64,000 bases of DNA. Source: Bacillus sp. OK048. Its GTDB lineage: Bacteria > Bacillota > Bacilli > Bacillales > Cytobacillaceae. How positions within the stretch are numbered: position 1 is the first letter of the stretch; the number at the start of each line of letters is the position of its first letter. The notes below the pieces were generated by a model. It searched no databases. It saw only the letters and a program-made list of their open reading frames with translations, and was not told where the DNA came from. Below, piece after piece: positions 52,673 through 63,504 of the stretch. The stretch is taken from positions 62,001 through 126,000 of the forward strand of contig NZ_FNHN01000005.1 in assembly GCF_900103525.1 (NCBI RefSeq), in the 5' to 3' direction. A program made the translations under genes and the position numbers.

Positions 52673-54652
52673 GTGAAAGACCAATTTGAATTAGTGTCGA
52701 AATACTCACCACAGGGTGATCAACCAGAAGCAATTCGTCAGCTCGTCCAGGGAATAAAGGAAAACAAGCGCTATCAGACCTTGCTCGGCGCAACTGGAAC
52801 AGGAAAGACGTTTACTGTGTCCAATGTAATTAAAGAAATAAATAAGCCAACACTCGTAATCGCCCACAATAAAACATTGGCAGGCCAACTTTACAGTGAA
52901 TTTAAAGAGTTTTTTCCAAATAATGCTGTTGAGTATTTTGTCAGTTACTACGATTACTTTCAGCCTGAAGCCTACGTTCCGTCGACCGACACATTTATTG
53001 AAAAGGATTCAAGTGTCAATGATGAAATAGATAAGCTGCGCCACTCGGCGACGTCTGCACTTTTTGAGAGAAAAGATGTCATCGTCATTGCCAGTGTATC
53101 CTGTATTTATGGTCTCGGTTCTCCAGAAGAATACCGAAAAATGGTTTTGTCGCTAAGGAGAGAAATGGAAATTGAGCGCAATCAGTTACTTCACCGGTTA
53201 ATTGATATCCAATATGAACGAAATGATATTGATTTTAAGCGGGGGACATTCCGTGTTCGTGGCGATGTTGTGGAAATTTTCCCTGTTTCCCGTGATGAGC
53301 ATTGTGTCCGGGTTGAATTTTTTGGTGACGAAATTGAACGAATTCGTGAAGTTGATGCACTGACTGGCGAAATTATCGGAGAACGTGAACATGTGGCCAT
53401 CTTCCCAGCTTCCCACTTCGTCACTGGAGAAGAAAAACTACTTAAGGCGATTGAAAATATCGAAAAAGAAGTTGAAGAACGTCTTGAAGAACTGCGAGAA
53501 GACAATAAATTGCTTGAAGCACAACGACTTGAACAAAGAACGCGTTATGATCTTGAAATGATGCGTGAAATGGGCTTTTGTTCTGGAATTGAGAACTACT
53601 CACGGCATTTAACGCTCCGACCAGCTGGTTCCACACCGTATACATTAATTGATTATTTTCCAGAGGATTTTTTAATGGTTATTGATGAATCCCATGTTAC
53701 CCTTCCACAAGTAAGGGGTATGTTCAATGGTGATCGAGCGCGGAAACAGGTGCTTGTTGACCACGGCTTCCGTCTGCCGTCAGCACTTGATAATAGGCCA
53801 TTGACGTTTGATGAATTTGAGAAACATATTCACAATGCAGTATTTGTGTCGGCAACACCAGGTCCGTATGAGCTTGAGCATACACCAGAAATGGTTAAAC
53901 AAATTATTCGGCCGACTGGATTGCTTGACCCAACGATTGAGGTTCGCCCAATTGAAGGCCAAATCGATGACATTATCGCTGAAATCCAGGAGCGAATAAA
54001 AGTAAATGAACGTGTACTAATTACGACTCTGACAAAGAAAATGTCTGAGGATTTAACAGACTATCTAAAAGAAATCGGTATTAAGGTTCAATATTTGCAT
54101 TCGGAAGTGAAGACGCTAGAACGTATTGAGATTATTCGTGAGCTGCGGCTCGGGAAGTATGATGTTCTCGTTGGGATTAACTTGCTAAGAGAAGGTCTCG
54201 ATATCCCTGAAGTCTCACTTATTACCATCCTCGATGCTGATAAAGAGGGCTTCCTCCGATCGGAGCGGTCGTTAATCCAAACCATTGGCCGTGCTGCTCG
54301 TAATGCAAATGGTCATGTCATTCTGTATGCTGATAAAATGACAAATTCAATGGAAATTGCGATTAATGTAACAAGGGAACGCCGCAAGATCCAAGAAGAA
54401 TATAATAAAAAGCACGGTATTACGCCAATGACGATTCAAAAGGGAATACGTGATGTCATCCGTGCCACACATGCTGCCGAGGAACAAGAAGATTACAAGC
54501 CACAAGCATCCTTTGGTAAGATGTCGAAGAAAGAAAAAGACAAGCTAATCGCTACAATGGAAAAAGAAATGAAAACGGAAGCAAAGGCGCTTAATTTTGA
54601 ACGTGCTGCCGAGCTTCGTGATTTATTACTAGAGTTAAAAGCGGAAGGATGA
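52673..54652 (+). CDS. uvrB: Excinuclease ABC subunit B
   Basis: UvrB verifies DNA damage and holds it for incision by UvrC in nucleotide excision repair. The 659-residue protein has Walker A GATGTGKT, the beta-hairpin region [19 protein letters not shown], the helicase motifs [11 protein letters not shown] and QTIGRAARN and the C-terminal UVR domain ([21 protein letters not shown]). The GTG start follows GGGAGGGAA. uvrA starts eight bases after its stop. Confidence 0.98.
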   Translation: MKDQFELVSKYSPQGDQPEAIRQLVQGIKENKRYQTLLGATGTGKTFTVSNVIKEINKPTLVIAHNKTLAGQLYSEFKEFFPNNAVEYFVSYYDYFQPEAYVPSTDTFIEKDSSVNDEIDKLRHSATSALFERKDVIVIASVSCIYGLGSPEEYRKMVLSLRREMEIERNQLLHRLIDIQYERNDIDFKRGTFRVRGDVVEIFPVSRDEHCVRVEFFGDEIERIREVDALTGEIIGEREHVAIFPASHFVTGEEKLLKAIENIEKEVEERLEELREDNKLLEAQRLEQRTRYDLEMMREMGFCSGIENYSRHLTLRPAGSTPYTLIDYFPEDFLMVIDESHVTLPQVRGMFNGDRARKQVLVDHGFRLPSALDNRPLTFDEFEKHIHNAVFVSATPGPYELEHTPEMVKQIIRPTGLLDPTIEVRPIEGQIDDIIAEIQERIKVNERVLITTLTKKMSEDLTDYLKEIGIKVQYLHSEVKTLERIEIIRELRLGKYDVLVGINLLREGLDIPEVSLITILDADKEGFLRSERSLIQTIGRAARNANGHVILYADKMTNSMEIAINVTRERRKIQEEYNKKHGITPMTIQKGIRDVIRATHAAEEQEDYKPQASFGKMSKKEKDKLIATMEKEMKTEAKALNFERAAELRDLLLELKAEG

Positions 54653-54659
54653 CGTAACC

Positions 54660-57536
54660 ATGGTGATGGATAAATTGATTGTCAAGGGTGCCAGAGCCCA
54701 TAATTTAAAAAATGTAGATATCACCATTCCGAGAGATAAGCTTGTTGTGTTAACGGGACTTTCAGGTTCAGGAAAGTCCTCTCTAGCTTTTGATACGATA
54801 TATGCAGAAGGACAGCGCCGCTATGTGGAATCATTATCCGCATACGCTCGGCAATTCCTAGGACAAATGGATAAGCCAGATGTTGATTCCATTGAAGGAT
54901 TATCTCCGGCGATTTCGATTGATCAAAAAACAACAAGCAAAAACCCACGTTCAACGGTGGGAACAGTGACGGAAATTTATGATTATTTGCGATTACTTTA
55001 TGCGCGTGTCGGCAGGCCAACCTGTCCTATCCACAATATTGAGATTTCTTCGCAAACGATTGAACAAATGGTTGACCGGATTATCGAATATCCAGAACGA
55101 ACCAAAATGCAGATTCTTGCACCAGTCATTTCCGGACGAAAAGGTCAGCATGTAAAAGTATTTGAAGATATAAAAAAACAAGGCTTTGTTCGTGTCCGTG
55201 TTGACGGTGAAATGCTCGATCTTGGTGATGAAATTGAATTAGATAAAAACAAAAAGCATTCGATAGAGGTTGTCGTAGACCGTATTGTTGTGAAAGATGG
55301 CGTTGCTACAAGGGTAGCAGACTCTCTTGAATCGGCTTTACGTCTCGGAGAAGGAAAGGTAATCGTCGATGTCATGGGTGAAGAGGAACTCCTGTTTAGT
55401 GAAAACCATGCTTGTCCTCACTGTGGCTTTTCAATCGGGGAATTAGAACCGCGAATGTTTAGTTTCAACAGTCCTTTTGGTGCTTGTTCAGAGTGTGATG
55501 GACTAGGCTCCAAGCTTGAAGTAGATGTGGACCTTGTGATACCAAATAAGGATTTATCCTTAAAGCAGCATGCGATTGCTCCATGGGAGCCGACGAGTTC
55601 GCAGTATTACCCACAGCTGCTTGAAGCTGTTTGTAATCATTATGGTATCGATATGGACATGCCATATAAAGACATTCCCCAACATCTTATCGAAAAAGTG
55701 CTTTATGGCGTAAAAGGTGACAAAATCTATTTTCGCTATGAGAACGATTGGGGACAAATCCGTGAGGGCAATATTGAATTTGAGGGCGTCATCCGTAATG
55801 TAGAACGCCGCTATAAGGAGACAAGCTCTGATTATATTCGGGAACAAATGGAGAAGTACATGGGGGAACAGCCCTGTCCGACATGTAAGGGCAATCGTTT
55901 GAAAAAAGAAAGCTTGGCTGTACTTGTCTCTGGACGTCATATTTCCCAAATTACCAATTTATCGATTGAAGAAACCTATCAGTTTTTTGAAGAAATCGTG
56001 TTATCCGAAAAAGAAATGCAAATAGGTAAGATGATATTTAATGAGATTCATGAGCGCCTTGGTTTCCTAATGAACGTAGGACTTGATTACTTAAGTTTAG
56101 GGCGTGCTTCAGGGACTCTCTCTGGAGGGGAAGCGCAGCGAATCCGTTTGGCGACCCAAATAGGTTCTAAGTTAACAGGTGTTCTCTATATTTTAGATGA
56201 GCCATCGATTGGGCTCCATCAGCGTGATAATGATCGCTTAATCGAAACGCTAAAGCATATGCGCGATATTGGTAATACGTTAATAGTCGTTGAACATGAC
56301 GAGGATACCATGATGGCTGCTGACTATTTAATTGATATTGGACCAGGGGCAGGGGTGCACGGTGGACAAATTATTTCTGCGGGCACACCAGCCGAAGTTT
56401 TGGCCGACCCGAATTCACTGACAGGCCAGTATCTATCCGGCAAGAAGTTTATCCCGCTGCCACTAACGCGACGTAAATCAGATGGGAGATTTATTGAAAT
56501 CAAAGGGGCTTCCGAGAACAATTTACGAAATGTAAATGTGAAGATCCCACTAGGTATGTTTATTTCGGTAACGGGTGTTTCGGGTTCTGGGAAGAGTACA
56601 CTCATTAATGAAATTCTACAAAAATCGCTTTCACAGAAGCTTCATCGTGCTAAAACAAAGCCTGGCGAGCATAAAGAGATTAAGGGGATTGATTATTTAG
56701 ACAAAGTCATTGATATTGATCAATCACCTATCGGAAGATCACCGCGCTCCAATCCAGCAACCTATTCTGGTGCCTTTGATGATATTCGAGATTTGTTTGC
56801 AACAACAAATGAAGCGAAGGTCCGCGGCTACAAAAAGGGACGGTTTAGTTTCAATGTGAAAGGCGGGCGCTGTGAGGCCTGCAAGGGAGATGGGATACTC
56901 AAAATTGAAATGCATTTCCTGCCTGATGTTTATGTTCCGTGCGAGGTATGTCATGGAAAACGCTATAACCGTGAAACTCTTGAAGTGAAATATAAAGGGA
57001 AAAACATTGCTGAAATTCTAGATATGACTGTGGAGGCGGCTGTTCAGTTTTTCGAAAACGTTCCAAAAATCAACCGAAAGCTGCAGACGATTTATGATGT
57101 CGGTCTAGGATATATTAAATTAGGGCAACCAGGAACGACTCTTTCGGGAGGAGAGGCGCAGCGTGTGAAGTTAGCTTCAGAGCTCCATCGTCGTTCAAAT
57201 GGAAAAACCTTTTACATCTTGGATGAACCGACAACAGGCCTGCATGTCGATGATATTTCACGGTTACTGGTCGTTCTCCAGCGTTTGGTTGAGAATGGCG
57301 ATACCGTTTTGGTTATTGAACATAATTTAGATGTCATTAAAGCAAGCGATTATATTATTGACCTCGGTCCAGAAGGCGGGGATAAAGGTGGAACGATAGT
57401 TGCGGTAGGACCACCGGAAAAGGTAGCAGAAGTACCTGAATCCTATACAGGCAAATATCTAAAACCAGTCTTAGAGCGTGACCGGCTGCGTATGAAAGAA
57501 CAAGTTCATGAAAAAGAATCGATGGCAAAGAGCTAA
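54660..57536 (+). CDS. uvrA: Excinuclease ABC subunit A
   Basis: UvrA is the damage-sensing dimeric ATPase of excision repair. The 958-residue protein has two ABC modules (Walker [10 protein letters not shown] and GVSGSGKST; signatures [12 protein letters not shown] and [12 protein letters not shown]) and zinc fingers (CPHCGF with [14 protein letters not shown] with CEVCHGKR). The ATG at 54660 follows GAAGGATGA and gives the family start. It is co-transcribed with uvrB. Confidence 0.98.
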   Translation: MVMDKLIVKGARAHNLKNVDITIPRDKLVVLTGLSGSGKSSLAFDTIYAEGQRRYVESLSAYARQFLGQMDKPDVDSIEGLSPAISIDQKTTSKNPRSTVGTVTEIYDYLRLLYARVGRPTCPIHNIEISSQTIEQMVDRIIEYPERTKMQILAPVISGRKGQHVKVFEDIKKQGFVRVRVDGEMLDLGDEIELDKNKKHSIEVVVDRIVVKDGVATRVADSLESALRLGEGKVIVDVMGEEELLFSENHACPHCGFSIGELEPRMFSFNSPFGACSECDGLGSKLEVDVDLVIPNKDLSLKQHAIAPWEPTSSQYYPQLLEAVCNHYGIDMDMPYKDIPQHLIEKVLYGVKGDKIYFRYENDWGQIREGNIEFEGVIRNVERRYKETSSDYIREQMEKYMGEQPCPTCKGNRLKKESLAVLVSGRHISQITNLSIEETYQFFEEIVLSEKEMQIGKMIFNEIHERLGFLMNVGLDYLSLGRASGTLSGGEAQRIRLATQIGSKLTGVLYILDEPSIGLHQRDNDRLIETLKHMRDIGNTLIVVEHDEDTMMAADYLIDIGPGAGVHGGQIISAGTPAEVLADPNSLTGQYLSGKKFIPLPLTRRKSDGRFIEIKGASENNLRNVNVKIPLGMFISVTGVSGSGKSTLINEILQKSLSQKLHRAKTKPGEHKEIKGIDYLDKVIDIDQSPIGRSPRSNPATYSGAFDDIRDLFATTNEAKVRGYKKGRFSFNVKGGRCEACKGDGILKIEMHFLPDVYVPCEVCHGKRYNRETLEVKYKGKNIAEILDMTVEAAVQFFENVPKINRKLQTIYDVGLGYIKLGQPGTTLSGGEAQRVKLASELHRRSNGKTFYILDEPTTGLHVDDISRLLVVLQRLVENGDTVLVIEHNLDVIKASDYIIDLGPEGGDKGGTIVAVGPPEKVAEVPESYTGKYLKPVLERDRLRMKEQVHEKESMAKS

Positions 57537-57561
57537 AACCTTGTGTTTTAGCTTTTTTTCA
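57531..57561 (+). terminator. Terminator after uvrA
   Basis: GCTAAAAC and GTTTTAGC pair around CTTGT, followed by a T-run. Confidence 0.9.
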
Positions 57562-57609
57562 TATATATCTGGGCTTTTCGGTTGGGGGATCAGTTAAGCA
57601 CCCAAGCCG

Positions 57610-57800
57610 ATAAATAGACGGAGAATTTCCGCTTAATTAATAATTTTTAGTAAAAGAGGCATAAATAGACGGAGATATTCCGCTTATTCTCTCGAAAAAC
57701 GGAAAAATGAGGGGTTTTGCTTTGCATAACCGGAAAACCTTCCCTTATTTACGCAAAAGTGTACTCTATTTTGCATTTAACCGGAAACTCTCCGCTTAAT
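57610..57800. repeat. Second cluster of CGGA-n-TCCG palindromic elements
   Basis: Four elements at about 57610-57637, 57661-57687, 57727-57749 and 57777-57800 share the (A)CGGA...TCCGCTTA(A/T) core with the degV-comFA cluster. Spacings are 51, 66 and 50 bases. The 480-base gap between uvrA and yvlB contains this cluster and a sigma-W promoter and no gene. Confidence 0.85.
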
Positions 57801-57860
57801 TTACATTACTTTATTCCATATAAAGAACCTTGCCAAGAGAATGGTTAAATTTCTAAAAAG

Positions 57861-57886
57861 TGAAACTTTCAAAATTCCTATTCGTA
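57861..57886 (+). promoter_or_regulatory. Sigma-W-type promoter of yvlB
   Basis: TGAAAC, a 16-base spacer and CGTA match the sigma-W consensus. The yvl operon is a known sigma-W (envelope stress) target in B. subtilis. Confidence 0.8.
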
Positions 57887-58013
57887 GAAAAGGAATAAGA
57901 AGGAATTATAGTCTTAATTAGTCTAATTGTCACGATCTGGAATATGATTAATGGCGTAAAAGCCTTGATGATGGAATAGATTTTATTGAATAAAAATATT
58001 GGAGTGGATAATG

Positions 58014-59129
58014 ATGAAGGAAGAACGCAAACGAATCTTGAAGATGGTCGAAGAAGGAAAATTAAATGTCGACGAGGCGCTAGTCTTACTCGAGGAACTT
58101 GAGAAAACAGGTCAATCGATTGAACAAAAGCAGGAACAAATTTCTCATGAGCTATCCTCTGCCTTTAAGTTTGAAGAAGCAAAAAAGGAAGAATACGTAC
58201 ACGGCAAGGTTCACACGACAAAGGATAAAATCTTTGATTTTGTTGACACTGCCTTGAAAAAAATCAAGGATTTTGATCTTGATTTGAACTTTGGCCAGTC
58301 CGTGGAAATCTCTCATATCTATCATCAAGCCGATGTCTACTTGCGGGATATCGATATAGACCTCGCAAATGGATCACTTAAACTTGTTCCTTGGGATCAA
58401 AAAGATGTCAGGATTGAATGCCAGGCAAAGGTCTATCGTACAGATAATAGTGATCAAGCTAGGGAAAACTTTTTAAAGGATGTCTTGTTTGCCATTGATG
58501 GCCAAAAATTGCGGTTCATGACCCAGCAAAAATGGATGAAGGTTGACGCAGTGGTTTATGTTCCACAGGCTGAATATGAACATGTTCGCGTAAGAATGTT
58601 TAATGGTCCCATTTCAGGTGAAAAATTAACGTTTAGTGATTTACGGATGAAGACGGCCAATGGAAAAATTGAACTTACTCGTTTAAATGGGAAAAAGGCA
58701 GAAATCGAAACAGCCAATGGTCATATTACGTTGCAAACAAGCACGATAGATAACCTTGAGGTCGAAACCATTAACGGTGCTATTAAACTCGATGGAGATT
58801 TTAGAAAGGTAGAAACGCAAACATTAAATGGGAATACTACCTATAACCTCCATGGAAACCGGTGTGAATTAATTGCTGCCAAAGCGACTACTGGCGGGAT
58901 TGATTTGTTTATTCCTGATGGTGTGGCAGCGAGCGGTGAGTTAAAGACAAATCTAGGCGGTTTCAACATAAAACTTGATGGAATCCAGGTTCTTGAAGAA
59001 AAAAGCGAAATGATCCAAAAGATGCTTCGCTTCCAGTCTGTCAACCATCCAGACCGGATGTTAAAAATTTTTGTCGATACAAAAACCGGATCGATTACAC
59101 TTCATAAATCGGATCAGGTAAGCAACTAA
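58014..59129 (+). CDS. yvlB: Envelope-stress protein YvlB (DUF4097)
   Basis: The 371-residue protein starts with a SHOCT-like helical segment (MKEERKRILKMVEEGKLNVDEALVLLEELEK) followed by a DUF4097 beta-helix-like repeat domain rich in NGxI motifs (TANGKIELTR, TANGHITLQT, TINGAIKLDG, TLNGNTTYNL). Molecular function is unknown; it belongs to the sigma-W regulon. ATG 58014 has GGAGTGG six bases upstream; the ATG three bases earlier is also possible. Confidence 0.88.
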   Translation: MKEERKRILKMVEEGKLNVDEALVLLEELEKTGQSIEQKQEQISHELSSAFKFEEAKKEEYVHGKVHTTKDKIFDFVDTALKKIKDFDLDLNFGQSVEISHIYHQADVYLRDIDIDLANGSLKLVPWDQKDVRIECQAKVYRTDNSDQARENFLKDVLFAIDGQKLRFMTQQKWMKVDAVVYVPQAEYEHVRVRMFNGPISGEKLTFSDLRMKTANGKIELTRLNGKKAEIETANGHITLQTSTIDNLEVETINGAIKLDGDFRKVETQTLNGNTTYNLHGNRCELIAAKATTGGIDLFIPDGVAASGELKTNLGGFNIKLDGIQVLEEKSEMIQKMLRFQSVNHPDRMLKIFVDTKTGSITLHKSDQVSN

Positions 59130-59144
59130 TAGGAGAATTGATAA

Positions 59145-59504
59145 ATGAAATGGTTGATTGGGATTTTAATCAATGCAGTGTTATTCATGGCAATAGCGGG
59201 CTATTTTTCTGAAAGTTTTTTGCTGGAAGGCTTTTCTGCCGCATTGGGAGCGAGCTTCTTGCTATCGATCGTAAATATAATCGTCCGCCCGCTATTAATC
59301 ATTTTAACCTTACCTGCAACAGTTTTAACATTAGGTTTTTTTCTGTTTGTCATAAATGCAATAACTCTTGAGATCACTGATTATTTAATGGGCGATGCGT
59401 TTGAAATTGCAGGTTTTGGAATGGCATTGCTGGCCGCGATAATCATGTCGATTGTAACGCTGATCGTAAATCAAACGATTCTTAAACCCTCTAAGAAAAA
59501 CTAG
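59145..59504 (+). CDS. yvlD: Phage-holin-family-4-type membrane protein YvlD
   Basis: The 119-residue protein has four membrane helices and the family pattern VNIIVRPLLIILTLPATVLTLGFFLFVINA. It follows yvlB by 15 bases and probably shares its sigma-W promoter. yvlC (PspC-like), which separates the two in B. subtilis, is missing. Function in envelope stress is uncertain. Confidence 0.9.
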   Translation: MKWLIGILINAVLFMAIAGYFSESFLLEGFSAALGASFLLSIVNIIVRPLLIILTLPATVLTLGFFLFVINAITLEITDYLMGDAFEIAGFGMALLAAIIMSIVTLIVNQTILKPSKKN

Positions 59505-59529
59505 CGCCTTATTAAGCGCTAGTTTTTTG
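59500..59529. terminator. Terminator after yvlD
   Basis: ACTAGCGC and GCGCTAGT pair around CTTATTAA, followed by TTTTT. The convergent amidase gene ends just beyond. Confidence 0.9.
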
Positions 59530-59532
59530 CTT

Positions 59533-60369
59533 TTAATCAGTGAAAATAAAAGCTTGGTATTCTTTGGCTTTCAAGCGTTCCATGAGAGCTTCTGCATTTT
59601 TTCGTTCGGAGAAGGCACCAGCTTGTACTTTGTATAAACCATCAGCAAAAACAAATGATTCAAATCCATCGGATTTTAACTTCCTAACCAGAGCATCTGC
59701 ATTACTCTTATCGGAAAAAGCACCAGCTTGAACTTTAAACAAATCAGCTCGAACAGGTGGCGGGGTAGGATTACTTGGCGGGTTTGGTGTAGGAGGTTGT
59801 GGTGTTGGTGCATTCTGTTTTCTGATCAAATTATATTGGGCTTCAAGTGCATTGACAATGGCTTGAGCACATTTTCTTTGGTAATTATCTGAACGCATTA
59901 GCGCTGCTTCATTTCTATTGGTCATAAAGCCACATTCAACAAGAATAGCAGGCATCTTTGTTTCTCTAAGAACGTGGAAATTTGCTGTTTTAACACCGCG
60001 ATTTCTAAGACCGGTTAACGAGACCATATTGTTTTGAACCTTTTGTGCTAATTGATAGGTCTCCTGATGATTCGTCGTATATACGTAGGTCTCAATTCCA
60101 TTAGCGTCATTCCAGGTTGACCCATAGGCGTTAGCGTGAATGGACACATACGCATCGACATTTAGGCGGTTGGCGGCATTTGTCCGTTCTTGCAAAGGAA
60201 CGTCTCGGTCATCTGAGTGGGCGAAATAGACGGTAACATTTTGATAGGTGGATAGTATATCTCTCGCGATAGCTGCTACCTTGCTGGTAAATTCGTATTC
60301 CCTCATTCCATCTATCGTTCTTTTTCCAGCTGTGTTATAGCCGTGCCCGGCATCGAGCATGAATTTCAT
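59533..60369 (-). CDS. N-acetylmuramoyl-L-alanine amidase with two SPOR repeats
   Basis: The 278-residue protein has an amidase_3 catalytic domain (about residues 1-175: zinc His in LDAGHGYNT, Glu in MREYEF, SIHANAYG, catalytic Glu in ILVECGFMTN), a Pro-rich linker and two SPOR peptidoglycan-binding repeats (both YKVQAGAF/FKVQAGAFS type). It lacks a signal peptide, like the mother-cell-lytic CwlC enzymes. I chose ATG 60369; GTG 60378 is too near the GGAGAG site. A role in lysis of the mother cell at the end of sporulation is inferred from domain form. Confidence 0.9.
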   Translation of the reverse strand: MKFMLDAGHGYNTAGKRTIDGMREYEFTSKVAAIARDILSTYQNVTVYFAHSDDRDVPLQERTNAANRLNVDAYVSIHANAYGSTWNDANGIETYVYTTNHQETYQLAQKVQNNMVSLTGLRNRGVKTANFHVLRETKMPAILVECGFMTNRNEAALMRSDNYQRKCAQAIVNALEAQYNLIRKQNAPTPQPPTPNPPSNPTPPPVRADLFKVQAGAFSDKSNADALVRKLKSDGFESFVFADGLYKVQAGAFSERKNAEALMERLKAKEYQAFIFTD

Positions 60370-60469
60370 TTTTATCACTCTCCTTAATCATGAATTTTCA
60401 ACTCAATAACATTATATGGAAAAGAAGCAAAAGTGGACATTGAAAGTGAGTAATTTGTGATAAATAAAG

Positions 60470-60498
60470 CAATTGACCTATTGTGGTGGTCAATTGCT
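60470..60498 (-). terminator. Terminator of the nag operon
   Basis: GCAATTGACC and GGTCAATTGC form a perfect ten-base stem, followed on the minus strand by TTTATTTAT, just beyond the nagR stop. Confidence 0.85.
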
Positions 60499-60500
60499 AA

Positions 60501-61223
60501 TTAACGTTTCATAGTATGAATAAAGCGATAGCGGTCAGCTCGGAAGGTGGATTTTACTAATTCAAAGGGAATTTCATCTAGTAAGTAAGAAATCCTCTTA
60601 ATTAATAGAAGAGGATCCCCAATCGTAATTTCCAATATTTCTGCATCTACACTGCCTGCAATAGAAGCTTCAATTTCCTGAGTAGCTTCACTTATCGTAA
60701 GAGAAAGATCTTCCTCAATGTATTGGTATAGAGATAGATTACTGTTTTCTTCTGTTAGTCCGGGAACGAGCTCAACAGGGATATAGGCTGTTTCAATCGC
60801 CATGGGTGAACCATCTGCTAATCGAATTCGCTTGATTTTATAAACAGACTCATTTTCTTCTATTTTAAGATCAAAAGCCGTTTTCTTATCAGCATGGATA
60901 ATTTGAAAGGATAATAAGGTACTGCTTGGATTGATTCCCCGAGAAAGCATGTTCTCAGTGAAACTGGTCATTCCCTGCAGTTCCTGTTCCACCTTTTTCT
61001 TTTTAACAAACGTTCCTCTGCCTTTTTGCCTCGTTAAATATCCTTCTATAACTAAATTATTAATGGCTTGTCTAACTGTCATCCGGCTTATCTGAAACGT
61101 TTGCGCATATTCCCGTTCTGAGGGAATGACGGCTTCTTCCTGTAAAATTCCATTTTCTATTTGCTGTTTAATGTACTCTTCTAGCTGATGATAGATGGGA
61201 ACCGGCGAATTTTTATTTATCAT
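60501..61223 (-). CDS. nagR: GntR/HutC-family GlcNAc repressor NagR (YvoA)
   Basis: NagR represses GlcNAc uptake and breakdown genes and is released by GlcN-6-P or GlcNAc-6-P. The 240-residue protein has a GntR winged helix (VIPSEREYAQTFQISRMTVRQAINNL) and a UTRA effector domain (about residues 90-235). The ATG follows AAGGAGTGT. It is the last gene of the nagA-nagB-nagR operon and a candidate dre operator overlaps the operon's promoter. Confidence 0.94.
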   Translation of the reverse strand: MINKNSPVPIYHQLEEYIKQQIENGILQEEAVIPSEREYAQTFQISRMTVRQAINNLVIEGYLTRQKGRGTFVKKKKVEQELQGMTSFTENMLSRGINPSSTLLSFQIIHADKKTAFDLKIEENESVYKIKRIRLADGSPMAIETAYIPVELVPGLTEENSNLSLYQYIEEDLSLTISEATQEIEASIAGSVDAEILEITIGDPLLLIKRISYLLDEIPFELVKSTFRADRYRFIHTMKR

Positions 61224-61247
61224 CTGCGTACACTCCTTGCGAAAGCA

Positions 61248-61973
61248 TTAGATATATTTACATGCATCCCTATCAGCGATTACAGTGACGTGATGATGGT
61301 TCTTTAAGGCAGATGCTGGGAAATCTTCGCTTATTTCTCCGTTAAAGAGCTTGGAAAGTGCTTCGGCCTTATTTTCTCCTGATACGAGTAGGAGAATTTC
61401 CTTGCTTTCAAGTATAGAAGCAATGCCCATTGTTATCGCATGTGTTGGTACTTCGTCAATGGAGTTGAAAAATCTTGAATTGGCTTCCCTTGTATCTTGT
61501 TCAAGAGTGACGATATGGGTCCGGCTGGAAAAGGGAGTTCCTGGCTCATTAAAACCAATATGCCCGTTTTGACCAATGCCGAGTAGTTGGAGATCAATTC
61601 CGCCTAGCTCATTTATTAGCTCTTCATAGCGTAGACATTCTTGTTCCAAATCGGCAGCAGTTCCATTTGGAATATGAGTATGATCTTCATTACTATCGAT
61701 ATGATTAAATAAATTCTCTCTCATGAAATAATCATAGCTAGTAGGATTATTAGCAGGAAGACCAATATATTCATCTAAATTAACCGTTTTTACCTCGCTA
61801 AAGGCGGTACCGTTTGACACATGGTCTTGGATTAAGTAGTCATAAACACCTTTTGGGCTGCTTCCTGTAGCCATCCCTAACGTGATAGCAGGATTAGAAC
61901 GAATTTTTTCAACGATAATTTTCCCAGCTTCTAAGCTCATTTCTGCATAATTTTCTGTACGAATTAGTTTCAT
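61248..61973 (-). CDS. nagB: Glucosamine-6-phosphate deaminase
   Basis: NagB converts GlcN-6-P to fructose-6-P and ammonia. The 241-residue protein shows the family start MKLIRTENYAEMS, GMATGSSPKGVYDYL, the NLDEYIGLP catalytic region and GIGQNGHIGFNEPG. I chose ATG 61973, eight bases after AAAAAGGGG; a nearer ATG at 61979 overlaps the nagA stop. It lies directly after nagA. Confidence 0.95.
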   Translation of the reverse strand: MKLIRTENYAEMSLEAGKIIVEKIRSNPAITLGMATGSSPKGVYDYLIQDHVSNGTAFSEVKTVNLDEYIGLPANNPTSYDYFMRENLFNHIDSNEDHTHIPNGTAADLEQECLRYEELINELGGIDLQLLGIGQNGHIGFNEPGTPFSSRTHIVTLEQDTREANSRFFNSIDEVPTHAITMGIASILESKEILLLVSGENKAEALSKLFNGEISEDFPASALKNHHHVTVIADRDACKYI

Positions 61974-61978
61974 TATCA

Positions 61979-63178
61979 TTACCCCTTTTTAAATGCCAAT
62001 TCTCCACGGCAAAATGTCATTTCAACTTGATATTCATCATTTAAAACCGTTATATCAGCGTCTTTTCCTAAAGAAATGCTTCCTTTACGATCATAAACAT
62101 TTAATTGTTTTGCAGGATTTACACTCGCCATTTGAACGGCTTCTAGGAGCGAAAGATCTGCTGCTTCTGTGATGTTTTTAAGTGAATCATTCATTTTTAA
62201 AATACTGCCAGCAAGTGTTCCATCAGCGAGAAGGGCTTTTCCATCTGCGACCGCAACATCTTGGCCCCCAAGATCATAGGTGCCATTTTTAAGGCATTTT
62301 GCCCTCATCGCATCTGTTATCAATAGCATGCCTTCCGTTCCTTTAGCGTTAATAATCAGCTTCATTACTTCAGGGCGAACGTGAATCCCATCAGCAATTA
62401 ATTCGACCATTAATTCTTTAAAAACAAGGGCGGAACCAGCAACACCAGGTTCCCGATGATGTATGCCTCTCATGGCATTAAATAAGTGGGTTACTTGTTT
62501 GGCTCCTGCATGAACAGCTTTTTCGACTTCTTCATATATCGCATCAGAGTGACCGATAGAAGCAATCACACCATTTTCGTTTAGATAGCTGACAAAGTTT
62601 GTCCCATTTTCAAGTTCAGGTGCAAGGGTTACCAGCTTAATGCTGCCTTCGGCGAGTGACTGCCATTGCTTAAATAATTCAATATCGGGATTAATAATAT
62701 ATTCCCTCGGTTGTGCACCTGCATGTTTTCCATTAATAAATGGACCCTCTAAATGAACACCAAGAATATCTGCCTTACCAGAAGTATTATAGCTGTTGAG
62801 ATAGTCTGCAGCATTTTTTAAGGCTTTTTCGATATTTTCATGTTTTTGGGTAATGGTGGTAGCTAAAAAGCTTGTTGTCCCTTCAGCAGGGAGTGCTTTT
62901 GCTATGGTTTCTAAGGCATCGATGGTTGCGTCCATTGTGTCGGCTCCGGCTGCGCCATGAATGTGGACGTCAATAAAGCCTGGCGCGACACTTTTATTCA
63001 CAGGAATATCTATTTTCTCTAGATTACTTAAATAAGTAGGAACTGCATGAATCGGACCAAGCTCTTTGATTTTTCCATTTTCTATAAAAATATAGATAGA
63101 TTCTGCCACTTTATTTTCTAGAATAGCCTTGCCATGTACCATTAATAGGAGGCTCAAAAACTTCATCTCCATTTCCAA
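61979..63178 (-). CDS. nagA: N-acetylglucosamine-6-phosphate deacetylase
   Basis: NagA removes acetate from GlcNAc-6-P. The 399-residue protein is an amidohydrolase-fold enzyme with HIHGAAGADTMDA, the metal-binding HLEGPFI, GHSDA, HLFNAM and ITDAM motifs. The start is uncertain among TTG 63178 and ATG 63172 or 63166; the longest is given. It is the first gene of the nag operon, behind a promoter with an overlapping dre site. Confidence 0.93.
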   Translation of the reverse strand: MEMEMKFLSLLLMVHGKAILENKVAESIYIFIENGKIKELGPIHAVPTYLSNLEKIDIPVNKSVAPGFIDVHIHGAAGADTMDATIDALETIAKALPAEGTTSFLATTITQKHENIEKALKNAADYLNSYNTSGKADILGVHLEGPFINGKHAGAQPREYIINPDIELFKQWQSLAEGSIKLVTLAPELENGTNFVSYLNENGVIASIGHSDAIYEEVEKAVHAGAKQVTHLFNAMRGIHHREPGVAGSALVFKELMVELIADGIHVRPEVMKLIINAKGTEGMLLITDAMRAKCLKNGTYDLGGQDVAVADGKALLADGTLAGSILKMNDSLKNITEAADLSLLEAVQMASVNPAKQLNVYDRKGSISLGKDADITVLNDEYQVEMTFCRGELAFKKG

Positions 63179-63197
63179 TAAATTACCTGTTGAATTT

Positions 63198-63233
63198 ATT
63201 ATAATCTCAAGTGGAATAGTTGTCTATACCAGT
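63198..63233 (-). promoter_or_regulatory. nagA promoter with overlapping NagR dre operator
   Basis: On the minus strand TAGACA, a 17-base spacer and TATAAT form a sigma-A promoter. The near-palindrome ACTGGTATAGACAACT (63218-63233) overlaps the -35 box and resembles the dre sites bound by YvoA/NagR. Confidence 0.8.
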
Positions 63234-63363
63234 TGGCGAATCCTATCTTATTTATTTCTCATTTAATGAAGATAGTATCAGGAAGAAACATTTCCATGTT
63301 GGTATGAAAATTAAATAGTGCTAAAATAGGAGGAAATTGAAATTAATTTTAAAAATATGTCAA

Positions 63364-63489
63364 CTGTCTAGCTGCAGCGCCTAGGGGCTCGGGGTCATAA
63401 GCCAAGCCGTCAAGAAGGTTAAAGAACAACCTTCTCGCCGGCTCGTCTTATGCCTGTCGCCCCTGGACCAGGCGCTTCCGCTTTTCTGG
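63364..63489. repeat. Dispersed Bacillales structured repeat, copy 2
   Basis: It starts CTGTCTAGCTGCAGCGCC and ends CCAGGCGCTTCCGCTTTTC, the same ends as the copy at 29027-29179. The centre has a strong AAGAAGGTT/AACCTTCT hairpin and GGCTCG/GTCGCC-type pairs. It fills much of the 326-base gap between nagA and hprK; no gene is seen there. Confidence 0.85.
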
Positions 63490-63504
63490 TAAGGAGGAAA
63501 ACTT

